Part shown: positions 16,695-24,762 of the stretch, in pieces
Layout: the number at the start of each line of letters is the position of its first letter
Position numbering within the stretch: position 1 is the first letter of the stretch
Origin: DTWD01 sp963662965
GTDB lineage: Bacteria; Acidobacteriota; Vicinamibacteria; Vicinamibacterales; UBA8438
DNA: 64,000 nucleotides
Assembly (NCBI GenBank): GCA_963662965.1
Contig: OY759970.1
Span: forward strand, 3,720,001 to 3,784,000
Direction: 5' to 3'
Notes under the pieces: model-generated
What the model was told of the DNA's origin: nothing
Seen by the model: the letters and a program-made list of their open reading frames with translations, nothing else
The model's database searches: none
Translations under genes and position numbers: made by a program

Positions 16695-17045
16695 TCACGA
16701 GCTATTCATCACGAGGAGCTTGTCGACGAGCCCCGACAGCCGGCGCCACCGCTCCGTCTGCTTCTCGAAGGCCCTGCTCGCCGCTCGCGTGATGCCGAAG
16801 TACTTCGCGTCGCGGTTGTGCTCGGTCTTCCGCCAGGTGCCTTTGATCCAGCCGCGTTGCTCGAGCCGGATCAACGCCGGGTAAAGCGTCCCCTGGTTCA
16901 CGGTGAACGGGTGGTCGGCCACCTGCTCTAGACGCGACGCCAGCCCGTAAGCGTGCTGCGGGCCCATGGCGGAAAGGGCGCGCAAGATGATCAGATCGAG
17001 CGTGCCCTGTAGCAGCTCGACGCGCTCGCGGTGTGCACTAGGCAT
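16695..17045 (-). CDS. PadR family transcriptional regulator (ADOP-linked)
   Basis: A 116-residue winged-helix protein with the PadR landmarks LLQGTLDLIILRALSAMG, HAYGLASRLEQ, FTVNQGTLYPALIRLEQRGW and the KYFGITRAASRAFEKQTERW coiled tail used for dimerisation. Residues 1-12 precede the HTH. PadR repressors of this short group normally control the permease gene next to them; here that ADOP gene starts 13 bp downstream and is dead, so the regulator may be retained for other targets or be in early decay. Start ATG at 17045. No obvious operator can be picked out. Confidence 0.88.
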   Translation of the reverse strand: MPSAHRERVELLQGTLDLIILRALSAMGPQHAYGLASRLEQVADHPFTVNQGTLYPALIRLEQRGWIKGTWRKTEHNRDAKYFGITRAASRAFEKQTERWRRLSGLVDKLLVMNSS

Positions 17046-17089
17046 TCAAGTGGACTCGATCCAGAGGGTGGCACGACTCTACTAGGATG

Positions 17090-17892
17090 TCAGGTGGAAT
17101 GGAGCGTTGTGCGGTGGGCCCGCGGCACGACGACCCGGTTGGCGCCGACCATCGCGGACAGGCTGGCGAGAGTGTCGCCGAGCTGCGTCCAGAAGCGCGT
17201 GTCAGGTCTGAACCGCGGCTCGAGGTCGAGCCGCTTGACCTCGAGCTCACCCCGATCTCGATGCGTCTTGGGATCCAGCCGGCCGACCAGGCGACCGTCG
17301 TGGAGAATCGGCAGGGCATAGTAGCCGTGCACGCGCTTCGCGGCCGGGGTGTGAATCTTGAGCCGATAGTCGAAGTCGAATAGATCCCGTGCTGCCGTCT
17401 CTGCCACAGCAGCGAATCGAACGGACAGAGTAGCGTCGTCCCCCGAGGTTAAGGCACCCGAGACAACTGGTCCAGATGCTCGGGGAGGGCGTACGACGCT
17501 CCCGGGATACCTTCCGCCCGCACCTCGACGATGCGCCGCGCCTTCAGATTCCTGGCGATCACACGCTTGCGCGCCGCCGCATCGAGATCGACGGCGGTCA
17601 GGTAGCCGAGGAGATGACGCTCGTTCGCGATCCCGTTTCCCCGGAGACCGATGAAGAGCCAGCTGTCTTCGAACTCCGTCGTGCTCGCCACCGGGCCGTT
17701 CGGGTAGACGCGCTCGGCGAGATCGTAGACACAGCGGGCGCCGCGCCGCCCGTGCACGGCGACTTGCCCGTCGTGCCAGAGCAGTCGGAGCGACCGCGTG
17801 TCCTCCCGGGGCAGCGGCATGGCCCCACCCCGGCCGGTCTCGCCGTTCGGAGGGACTCACGATCGACGCGAGGGGTGCGGCGGCGGCCACGC
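17090..17892 (-). pseudogene. YcaQ-type winged-helix DNA glycosylase remnant, N-terminally truncated
   Basis: Parts of a YcaQ/AlkX-like protein (HTH_42 family, about 400 residues in full) are spread over frames. One segment reads RSLRLLWHDGQVAVHGRRGA, then CVYDLAERVYPNGPV and LLGYLTAVDLDAAARKRV. A second reads LCPFDSLLWQRR in another frame. A third reads FDFDYRLKIHTPAAKRVHGY and then the terminal part ending VVVPRAHRTTLHST. The whole N-terminal third is missing; the remaining sequence abuts the stop of the membrane-protein gene at 17894. At least two frameshifts lie at 17390-17450. The family repairs DNA crosslinks; this copy cannot work. Confidence 0.72.
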
Positions 17893-17893
17893 A

Positions 17894-18397
17894 CTAGCAC
17901 CAAAAACACCAGTGGTAGGGCGGACGAAAGTAGGTGATCAGGCGGCCACAGACGATGACCCCGGTCCAGCAGGTCAACGAGACGGCCGCCATGATCCTCG
18001 CGGTGCGCGGTGCGACGGCATCGGCGCCGGCCGCCTTTACCGGACGAAACGCGAACCGGTAGAACAGCAAGACGTTGATGCCCGCGATGCCCATGAGCGC
18101 GAGCTTGGTCTGAAAGGCCGGGTTGAACAGATACTGATCCGGCACGCTCGAGACGAACATGAATCCGGTCAGGACGTTCAAGCCATAGCCGGCGACTCCC
18201 CATGGTACGAGTCTGTGCAGCGCATTCATCGGGATGCCTCGAGCCAAACCGATCATCCGGAGATCAAAGACGCCGACCGTGCCGATCAGCAAGGAGAGAC
18301 CAACGAAATGGAGGGACTCGACAAACGGCCATCCCCAGGCCGAATGCATGAACGCATGAATGCCGGTGTTTTGGGAAAAGCTGAGGAACGCTTCCAT
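17894..18397 (-). CDS. DUF6644-like four-helix membrane protein (second of a tandem pair)
   Basis: A 167-residue integral membrane protein, ATG at 18397, four predicted helices. Landmarks shared with its neighbour are HSAWGWPFVESLHFVGLSLL, GVFDLRMIGLARGIP, the LVPWGVAGYGLNVLTGFMF helix and LTCWTGVIVCGRLITYF. The two sit 12 bp apart and are diverged duplicates. Conserved His residues in the first helices (ESLHFVG) could bind haem b, as suggested for related membrane proteins (inference). It ends in an unusual WCFWC. The family has no assigned function. Downstream the YcaQ remnant begins almost at the stop codon. Confidence 0.6.
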   Translation of the reverse strand: MEAFLSFSQNTGIHAFMHSAWGWPFVESLHFVGLSLLIGTVGVFDLRMIGLARGIPMNALHRLVPWGVAGYGLNVLTGFMFVSSVPDQYLFNPAFQTKLALMGIAGINVLLFYRFAFRPVKAAGADAVAPRTARIMAAVSLTCWTGVIVCGRLITYFRPPYHWCFWC

Positions 18398-18409
18398 GGT
18401 GATTCCGGG

Positions 18410-18907
18410 TCACACGACGTGGGACGCCATCATCACGCTGTGGGTATAGGCGAGCAAGCGTCCTGACGTGATGGCGGCCGCCCACAGCAGCAGTGACAGG
18501 GCTGCTAAGAACCGCGCCTTCCCCGGGGCGAGACGGTCGTCGTAGCCGGCGTCTTCCAGTAATTGATGAGTCAACGACTGGGTGATGCACAGCGCCGCCA
18601 GCACCGCGGCGAGCTTGAAATAGAACAACGGATTGGTGAGCGCCTTGGCTGGATACGCGGCGAGCAGCAGGACACCCGACAACGCGACGGCCACAAGGCT
18701 GACCCACAAGACCGGGAAGAATCGTTTCATGAGCGAGAGGGGAATTCGAGAGGCAACGCCGAGGATGCGAAGGTCGGTGGCCACATGAACGCCCACGACG
18801 AATCCCATGGCGACGGAATGGAGAATCAGACTCGAAAAAAACGCTGGCCCAGATTCACGCATCCACGTGCTAAAGGATGTCGCTTCCACCCACGCAAAGT
18901 ATTCCAT
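18410..18907 (-). CDS. DUF6644-like four-helix membrane protein (first of a tandem pair)
   Basis: A 165-residue membrane protein, ATG at 18907 (an in-frame TTG lies directly before it). It has a short amphipathic start (FAWVEATSFSTWMRESGPAF), the helix LILHSVAMGFVVGVHVATD with two His, DLRILGVASRIPLSLMKR in the loop, then two to three helices ending LLLWAAAITSGRLLAYTH. The DLRILG/ARGIP loop and the GRLLxY ending match the downstream paralogue. A pair of such proteins may form a heterodimeric membrane complex (inference). No cofactor motif other than the helix-borne His residues is visible. Confidence 0.6.
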   Translation of the reverse strand: MEYFAWVEATSFSTWMRESGPAFFSSLILHSVAMGFVVGVHVATDLRILGVASRIPLSLMKRFFPVLWVSLVAVALSGVLLLAAYPAKALTNPLFYFKLAAVLAALCITQSLTHQLLEDAGYDDRLAPGKARFLAALSLLLWAAAITSGRLLAYTHSVMMASHVV

Positions 18908-19037
18908 CAAAGTCGACCAGCCTCCGGCGCACTATTGTGCATCTACCGAGGCATTCCGGTCGAATCGACCGTCCATTCCGTGATTGGGTGTTCGCTCGTT
19001 CCGTCTTGGCCGTTCCTACGGCACAGAGGAGGAGGAC

Positions 19038-19953
19038 ATGCCCCAAGGATCTCTCAGAATCATCGTGACCGATCTCACCGACGACCCTGTCGTTGGCCCC
19101 GTGACCGTCGACCTGACCTGGCACGCACGGCGTCGGTTGGACGGGCGACTTCACGCTGGCGGAGAACGACGTCGTCGCCGAGCTGGAAGACATCGATACG
19201 CAGGATGGGTTTGGCACGATGTATCAGGTTACCGTCAAGACGAGAAACTTCCGCCGCCGCCGGTTTCTCCAGCGGATCAAGCCCGACGAGATCGTGAACG
19301 CTGGCGCAAATCCACTCGGGATGATCGCCGACCCGGGTCGCGTGGAGCGCATCAACGCCCCACCGTATTCACGGCTCACGAAAGGTTAACGTGGCTTTCT
19401 CGAGGCCGCGACGATGCAGGTCATAGATCCCGACGGGGACGACGATCTGCTCGGGTTGACCGGCAAGCCGCTCTACGACGCGCTGAAGCCGCTCCGTCAA
19501 GCGTGCCTGCTCAACATCTTTGCGAAGAGCCGCCACCCGACCGCCGATAACTGCTTCCGGCACGTGACGGCACCGCTGGTGATCAAACAGGACCGGTGCT
19601 TCTGTCGCGTCGACGCAGGGATCGACGACTTCCTGAACGATTCCCTGCAGTACGACGAGGTCAACGGCGCTCTCCACGATCCCTTCGACGGGTACGAGAT
19701 GCTCGACCTGAGCTACAAGAGCAAGGACAGCCACGCGCACATTCAAGTGACCCTGATGCAACACGAGGAGACGAAGGAACTGGCCGCCGACATCGATATC
19801 GACGAGGCGCGCGGATTCCAGCACGGTCTCGAGGTGATCCGCAACAGGGTCGGAAACCAGCGGACGAATCCCTATCTCGTTCGCGAGTTCTTGCTCCTGC
19901 AGGACCGGGCCCGCAAGTCGCTCGACCCGAAATACTGTTTCGTGTTCAAGTAG
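19038..19953 (+). pseudogene. Unknown protein, broken by a frameshift and an in-frame stop
   Basis: Read together the pieces give one protein of about 300 residues. It starts at ATG 19038 behind GGAGGAGGA and reads SLRIIVTDLTDDPVVGPVTV; near 19125-19138 the frame shifts to WTGDFTLAENDVVAELEDID and continues through RFLQRIKPDEIVNAGANPLG to TAA 19387-19389. The same frame then carries straight on (RGFLEAATMQVIDPDGDDDL) to the TAG at 19953, with LLNIFAKSRHPTADNCFRHV, LIKQDRCFCRVD and NPYLVREFLLLQDRARKSLD. The seamless continuation across the TAA argues for a nonsense mutation in one gene. I do not recognise its function. Reinitiation at ATG 19414 could still make the 179-residue second part. Confidence 0.55.
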
Positions 19954-19974
19954 CGCGTCTGGCCGTTCGAAGGG

Positions 19975-20369
19975 ATGACCGACCCGTTGGTCGTCGGCAT
20001 GTCGGCGGTGTCGATGTTGTCCTTCAGCAAGACGGGGATGCAGTGCAGGGCACCTCGGGGCCCAGTGGATGCCCGCTCTTCGTCGAGCGCCCGCGCGGTG
20101 TCCAGCGCGCGAGGGTTGAGCATGATGCTGCTGTTCAGGCGGGAACCGTCGTCGTCGTAGGCCGCGCTGCGGTCGAGTTACCGCTGTACGAGCTCTTGAC
20201 ACGAGAGTGCGCCGGCATCGAACGCAGCGTTCACGTCGGCGATCGTCGCCTCTTCCAGCGTAAAGACTGCACGCGCAGACTCGGGAGTCGTCGTCGTGCA
20301 TCCGGCCGACGCGACGAGGGCGGCCGAGACGAGACCGGCGCGCGCGCGTGGTCCATCGAGAGCACCCAT
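19975..20369 (-). pseudogene. Amidase-signature lipoprotein, 5' remnant with a nonsense codon
   Basis: From ATG 20369 it reads a lipoprotein signal (LVSAALVASAGC) and FTLEEATIADVNAAFDAGAL, SCQELVQR, then TAA at 20178-20180 where relatives have Tyr (VQRYLDR). The same frame continues as LDRSAAYDDDGSRLNSSIML, ARALDEERASTGPRGALH and IPVLLKDNIDTADMPTTNGS, the amidase-signature start including the catalytic Lys of LLKDNID. After TTNGS near 19975 the homology ends and the sequence abuts the preceding gene's 3' end. About two thirds of the enzyme, including the Ser-cisSer pair, is gone. An exported amidase was the ancestral function. Confidence 0.78.
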
Positions 20370-20371
20370 GG

Positions 20372-20537
20372 CTAAAAGCCCGTGGTGAAAGTCACGCTGC
20401 ATTCGACCGGCGATGCATCCGGGCTACCTGCGTTACTCCTCAGTCGAATACTGCCGGTATTCTCCCTCGTCCCGCCTTGCCAGCCCGGCGCCTCGCCGGT
20501 TTCGGTGCGACGCGTGACTTTCACCACGGGCTCCTAG
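20372..20537. repeat. 166-bp element with 25-bp terminal inverted repeats (MITE/REP-like)
   Basis: The ends CTAaaAGCCCGTGGTGAAAG... (20372-20396) and the complement at 20513-20537 match at 23 of 25 positions, with a perfect 20-bp core. Between them is a further perfect hairpin (CCGGCG-cct-CGCCGG, 20485-20499). The element fills the gap between the amidase remnant start and the stop of the dihydropyrimidinase-like gene, whose TAG (20534-20536) lies in the right end. Confidence 0.65.
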
Positions 20538-21976
20538 AACGCGGGATCTTGCCAGCGGCCGCGGCGCAGGAGCTCGCCGCTGCCAGCCGCCCCGAGCACA
20601 TTCCCGTCGCGGTAGACGATTTCGCCGCGCCGCAGCGTCATCGTTGGCCAGCCGGTGACGACCGTTCCGGCGTGGACCGAATACCCGCTGCCCGAGAGCA
20701 TGTCCTCGTTGCGAATGGTCCGTGTCTCTTCCGGATCCCACACCACCAGGTCCGCGTCCGACCCGACGGCGATCGTGCCCTTGCGAGGGTACAGCCCGAA
20801 GAGCTTCGCGGGGTTCGTCGAGGTGACCTCGACGAATCGCTCCAGCGTGATCCGTCCTGACCGGACGCCGCCCGCATAGAGCATCGGCAGCATGACCTGG
20901 AGGTTGCTCATCCCCGCCCGGTGCTGCCCGACCGTCTGCGACGGGTCGAGCTTCTCCTCCCGCGTATACGCCACGTGGTCCGTACCGACCACGTGGATGC
21001 TGCCGCTGGCTATCCCTTCCCAGAGGGCGTCCTGGTCGCTCCGCTCTCGGAGCGGCGGCTGGCCGATGTAGAGCCCCGGCGTGGGGCCCTCGAACCGTTC
21101 GCGCGTCAAGTGGAGATAGATGGGACGCGTCTCGACGTATACCGGCAGGCCGCGCGTCTGGGCGTCCTCCGCGACCCGCAGCGCCCGCTCCGACGACAAG
21201 TGCACGATGTAGATCGCCGCCCCCGTTGCCTCGGCCATCGCCACCGCCCGTTGGGTCGCGGCGACCTCGGCCGAGACCGGACGGGCGTCGGCGAAGTAGG
21301 CGAGCGAGCCCCGTCCCTCCGTCATCATCCGCTCGGCGGTGGTCTGGATGATCGCCGCGTCCTCGCAGTGCATCATCACCAGGACGCCCGCCGCGGGGGC
21401 AGCCTGCATCGTCTCGATGAACCCTGGGACGTTCTGATCGAACGACGGCCGGACCATGAACACCTTGATGCTCGTCTGGCCGGCGGCGGCCAGCGCCGCG
21501 AGCGTGTCGGCGGTGGCGGTGGTGGGGTCGGAGACGATCGGATGGAAGATGACGTCGGCAATCGATTGGGCGCGGACGCGCGGCGCTGCCCGTTCGAGCG
21601 TTGCCGCCGGCGTCTCGCCGGCCTGCACACCCTCGAAGTTGGAGATCGTCGTAATGCCGCCGGCGAGCGCTGCGGCCGACCCGGTCGTGTAGTTGTCGGC
21701 CCGATTGGCGCCGAGGTGCACGTGAGGATCGATCCCGCCCGGAAGCACCAATAGGCCGCGCGCGTCGACCTCCTGCGTGTTCGCGTCACGCGCCGCAAGC
21801 CCGGTCCCGACCTCGGCTATCGTCGCGCCGACGACGCGAATGTCCGCCGACCATCGGCCACCGGCGGTGACGACCTCGCCACCGCGAATGAGAATCTCGG
21901 CTTCCTGTTGCGCGGGAGCGACGATGGCGGTCAGGCCGATCGCGGCGATCATCACTAGACTTCGCAGCCACTGCAT
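20534..21976 (-). CDS. Exported dihydropyrimidinase/dihydroorotase-like cyclic amidohydrolase
   Basis: A 480-residue protein from ATG 21976 (GTG directly upstream possible) with a signal peptide (LRSLVMIAAIGLTAIVAPAQ). The amidohydrolase metal site is complete: GGIDPHVHLG (two His), TSIKVFMVRPSF (Lys that becomes carboxylated), VMMHCEDAA (His), IVHLSSERA (His) and VVGTDHVAYT (Asp). This places it with the D-hydantoinase/dihydropyrimidinase branch, which opens cyclic amides. A signal peptide on such an enzyme is unusual outside lineages rich in exported hydrolases like this one. The last codons overlap the right end of the inverted-repeat element. The substrate is unknown. Confidence 0.85.
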   Translation of the reverse strand: MQWLRSLVMIAAIGLTAIVAPAQQEAEILIRGGEVVTAGGRWSADIRVVGATIAEVGTGLAARDANTQEVDARGLLVLPGGIDPHVHLGANRADNYTTGSAAALAGGITTISNFEGVQAGETPAATLERAAPRVRAQSIADVIFHPIVSDPTTATADTLAALAAAGQTSIKVFMVRPSFDQNVPGFIETMQAAPAAGVLVMMHCEDAAIIQTTAERMMTEGRGSLAYFADARPVSAEVAATQRAVAMAEATGAAIYIVHLSSERALRVAEDAQTRGLPVYVETRPIYLHLTRERFEGPTPGLYIGQPPLRERSDQDALWEGIASGSIHVVGTDHVAYTREEKLDPSQTVGQHRAGMSNLQVMLPMLYAGGVRSGRITLERFVEVTSTNPAKLFGLYPRKGTIAVGSDADLVVWDPEETRTIRNEDMLSGSGYSVHAGTVVTGWPTMTLRRGEIVYRDGNVLGAAGSGELLRRGRWQDPAF

Positions 21977-22061
21977 CACGTACCCCCCGGTGAATTATGC
22001 TCCTCATATTCGATTGTTTGGGCCGGCTTTACAATAAGCAGATAGATGCGTCTAAATAGTC

Positions 22062-22427
22062 ATGCGCCGCAAGCCAGGACATCTTCTACCTTTGGAGATC
22101 GCCATTTGCGACGCTGCCAGTGTCCTTGCGCAGCGCGGCACCGATGAGTTCCACGGCTATGCGATCGCCAAGGTCATCAAGCAAGCATCAGCCGCCCGGC
22201 TGCTCACGGCGTACGGCACCCTCTATCGCGCGCTCGGGCGCCTGGAGGTGATGGGACTCCTCGAGAGTCGGTGGGAGGGCGCGGCCGAGGCCGCCCCGCG
22301 GGGTCGCCCCGCTCGTCGGCTCTATCGGTTGACGACCACTGGCGATCAGGCCCTCGCTCGCGTTCGCCGCGGTGAGCGCGCACTGGAGCTCGCGGAACGA
22401 CCCGACGACGGTCTGGCCCCGGCATGA
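22062..22427 (+). CDS. PadR family transcriptional regulator
   Basis: A 121-residue winged-helix regulator from ATG 22062: LLPLEIAICDAASVLAQRG, FHGYAIAKVIKQ, LLTAYGTLYRALGRLEVMGL and RRLYRLTTTGDQALARVRRG. The long first loop and basic RPARR segment match the PadR-like regulators paired with a membrane protein in Acidobacteriota. Its TGA overlaps the start of that partner gene (ATGA at 22424-22427), so the two are translationally coupled. The partner is broken by stop codons. The divergent dihydropyrimidinase-like gene starts 86 bp away, so the shared gap is a plausible operator region. Confidence 0.85.
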   Translation: MRRKPGHLLPLEIAICDAASVLAQRGTDEFHGYAIAKVIKQASAARLLTAYGTLYRALGRLEVMGLLESRWEGAAEAAPRGRPARRLYRLTTTGDQALARVRRGERALELAERPDDGLAPA

Positions 22428-23035
22428 CGCGCTCCCTGACGTCGGCCGCTCTCATGCTCGCGCGGCGGTGGACGTGGCTCTAGACCATCGGCTTGCCACG
22501 CCAGACCGCCGCGTCGCGGCGCACGGAGCTTGACGCCGACCTCTGGGAGTTCGAGCGAGACCTGGGAGACACGGGTCACGGCGCCGTGGCCGCCTGGCCG
22601 AGGCTGCTCCTCGGCGTGCCGGACGATCTGTCATGGCGCCTGGAACACAGCCCGCGCCCTCACGTGTGGTGGGCCGCGCCGGTGCTCGTTGGTGTCCTCC
22701 TGTCGTCCCTCTGGTTCGCGGCGAGCGCTTGAGATCTGGATCTTCCGGATGCGCCTCCCGCGCCCCCCTTGGAGCTTGCCCAAATCCCGCCGCCGCCACC
22801 TCCGCCTCAGGCTCCGCTTTGTGAACGGCAAGAGACGCTCGGCGATACGAGTCCTGATGACGTTCGGCTCGATAGACGCAGAGTGGACGTCTACATCGAC
22901 CGGCTCGTGTCGCTCCTCTGGTTCGCGTCGAGCGGTCGGGACCTGACCATTCCCGAAGTGCGTCCCGCCCCCGCCAGGGGGCGTCCCAGAATCCCGCCGC
23001 CACCCCCGCCTCGGTCTCAGCGTCGTCAGCGGTAA
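22424..23035 (+). pseudogene. PadR-partner membrane protein with proline-rich tail, two in-frame stops
   Basis: One continuous frame from ATG 22424 (overlapping the PadR stop) to TGA 23035 is interrupted by TAG 22481-22483 and TGA 22730-22732. It reads SLTSAALMLARRWTWL-stop-TIGLPRQTAAS, TELDADLWEFERDLGDTGHG, a helix PVLVGVLLSSLWFAASA-stop, then a proline-rich tail (QIPPPPPPPQAP). The segment from the helix through the proline run is duplicated: LVSLLWFASS followed by RPRIPPPPPPR at 22901-23035. Relatives carry W-x-Y-T-x-GLP at the first stop position, so this is probably Tyr to TAG. Frames stay intact across both stops. The role is unknown; a membrane anchor for signalling is a guess. Confidence 0.62.
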
Positions 23036-23065
23036 AAGACGCTCGCTCACGGATTAGGATCTTGG
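22688..23065 (+). repeat. Diverged ~165-bp tandem duplication
   Basis: Two copies (about 22688-22852 and 22901-23065) share a helix-coding stretch (ctctggttcgcg), a proline-rich stretch (tcccgccgccaccyccgcct) and an end with agacgctcg. They encode repeated membrane-helix plus polyproline segments of the broken PadR partner. Identity is moderate, so the duplication is old. Confidence 0.5.
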
Positions 23066-23141
23066 AGCGCGGCGGTTATCGGATTACGATGCGCGCTGCA
23101 GACAGACGGCGGCGAGGGGTGTCTGTTCGAGGAGGTGTGTG

Positions 23142-24218
23142 ATGAGGACGAGAATGTGGCGTGTCACGCGAGGATGGTCGATCGTGTTCGCCGTGGTGGT
23201 CGCCGGCTGTGCGCCGACCGCGGATCAAAGCGAGGCGACGACGACGGAGGCGCCGGCCGCTCCGGCGTATGCGCCCCCGACCGTACCTTTGGAGTCGCGC
23301 GACCTTACCCAGGTCGACATCGAGCGCCTGGTGGAGGAGTTGTCGAACTGGGGACGCTGGGGAACCGATGACCAACTCGGCGCGGCGAATCTGATCACCC
23401 CGGCCAAGCGGTTGGAGGCGATCTCGCTGGTCACCGAGGGTATCACCGTCTCGCTCGCGCACCGGCTGCTGATCGACGAGGCCGAAGATGTGCCACGTCC
23501 GTTCGAGCGCCGCATGCTGGGTCTGCCGGACCCGACCGCCGAACCAGCGTTCAGAGGTGGGGTCAGCGACAACTACAACATCAGCTATCACGGCTATTCG
23601 CACAGCCACATCGATTCGTTGTGCCACATTCTGTACAAGGGCCAGATGTACAACGGCGTGTCACAGGAGACGATCACCGAGGAGGGCTGCTCCAACGCAT
23701 CGATCGTCAATCTACAGGGCGGCATCGTGACCCGCGGCGTGCTGATCGACATCCCGCGCCTCACAGGGGTGCCGTATCTCGAACCGGGGACACCGATCTA
23801 CGTGGAGGATCTCGAGGCCTGGGAAGAGATGGCCGGCGTCACGGTGCGCCCAGGCGATGCCATCTTCATCCGCACCGGCCGTTGGGCGCGACGGGCGGAA
23901 GTCGGACCGTGGCCGATCGCCCAGCAGGCCGCCGGCCTCCACGCGTCGACGATGCCGTGGGTCAAGGCGCGGGACGTGTCGTTTCTCGGCAGCGATGCGG
24001 CGGCCGATGTCGTCCCGTCACAGATCGAGGGCGTGGGACTCCCGGTACATCTGCTGACGATCGTCGCCATGGGTGTGGACCTGTTCGACAACCAGGATCT
24101 CGAGGCGCTTGCTGAGACCGCGGCCCGGCTGAACCGGTGGGAGTTCATGCTGGTGGCCGGCCCCTTGGCCGTCGAAACCGGTACCGGATCGCCGATCAAC
24201 GCGCTCGCAATCTTCTAA
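23142..24218 (+). CDS. Cyclase-family (kynurenine-formamidase-like) lipoprotein
   Basis: A 358-residue protein. ATG 23142 follows AGGAGG; the N-terminus is a lipoprotein signal (IVFAVVVAGC). It belongs to the cyclase family (PF04199): LSNWGRWGTDDQLGAANLIT, the metal motif NISYHGYSHSHIDSLCHI in place of HxGTHxDxxxH, GVLIDIPRL, GDAIFIRTGRW and the C-terminal GVGLPVHLLTIVAMGVDLFD. Relatives hydrolyse arylformamides or cyclic compounds using a divalent metal. Being a lipoprotein it should act in the periplasm. It is followed within 65 bp by an ADOP remnant on the same strand. Substrate unknown. Confidence 0.82.
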   Translation: MRTRMWRVTRGWSIVFAVVVAGCAPTADQSEATTTEAPAAPAYAPPTVPLESRDLTQVDIERLVEELSNWGRWGTDDQLGAANLITPAKRLEAISLVTEGITVSLAHRLLIDEAEDVPRPFERRMLGLPDPTAEPAFRGGVSDNYNISYHGYSHSHIDSLCHILYKGQMYNGVSQETITEEGCSNASIVNLQGGIVTRGVLIDIPRLTGVPYLEPGTPIYVEDLEAWEEMAGVTVRPGDAIFIRTGRWARRAEVGPWPIAQQAAGLHASTMPWVKARDVSFLGSDAAADVVPSQIEGVGLPVHLLTIVAMGVDLFDNQDLEALAETAARLNRWEFMLVAGPLAVETGTGSPINALAIF

Positions 24219-24279
24219 GACACCGTGAACATCGTGTGCCGGCGGCACGTATGTGCAGGAAGAACGCGGAATCGACGAG

Positions 24280-24537
24280 ATGGTTGCGTTTCGCCTCCTG
24301 GAGAACCTGGCCAAGGACCTCCGGTATGCCGGGCGGATGCTGCGCAAGCGGCCCGGCTTCACCGCTGTCGCCGTGCTGTCGCTCGCCATCGGCATCGGGG
24401 CGAACACCGCCATCTTCACCCTGGTCAACACCATCCTGTTGCGAGCCGACCTGGATCTCGTCGACCGGCCCGAGGAGCTGTTCGACATCTTCGTCACCAC
24501 GCCGGACTCCGGCGCGGTCTTCGAGTTCATACCGGTG
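24280..24537 (+). pseudogene. 5' remnant of an ADOP/MacB-type permease
   Basis: ATG 24280 opens LLENLAKDLRYAGRMLRKRP and GFTAVAVLSLAIGIGANTAI, the typical first segment and first helix of orphan ABC permeases, then TLVNTILLRADLDLVDRPEE and LFDIFVTTPDSGAVFEF. The homology then stops around 24535, and what follows is the complementary strand of a DinB gene. More than 85 percent of the permease (usually about 800 residues) is lost. There is no PadR gene immediately upstream. Confidence 0.78.
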
Positions 24538-24651
24538 ACGGTCCGTCGGATGCGGACGGATCGGGAGATCATCGTCGCGAAGCATGCTCCAGACACTCAG
24601 CACCTTGAGGCGTTCTGTTTCGTAGGTCTCGATCAGGAATTGGTATCGCAT
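24538..24651 (-). pseudogene. 5' remnant of a DinB/DUF664-type gene
   Basis: On the minus strand ATG 24651 opens MRYQFLIETYETERLKVLSV followed by WSMLRDDDLPIRPHPTDR, the characteristic N-terminus of a DinB-superfamily four-helix protein with the RPHP-DRR region. After 38 codons the homology ends and the reading enters the complement of the ADOP remnant. The remaining three helices and the metal-binding His residues are missing. The identification rests on recall of this conserved opening and on length. Confidence 0.55.
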
Positions 24652-24762
24652 GGAAAGAGGGCTCAGTATGTTTCAGGCAAACGTCGGCAGCAAGGTCCGA
24701 ACCGGGGTACAGTGATCTGAGATCCGTACCAACAACCGAAGCGTCGACCGAGGAGAGTGCTC

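Noticed and set aside
19414..19953. A separate gene starting at ATG 19414
   Set aside because: The frame continues directly across the TAA at 19387 from the upstream segment, which fits one broken gene better than two genes; reinitiation is still possible.
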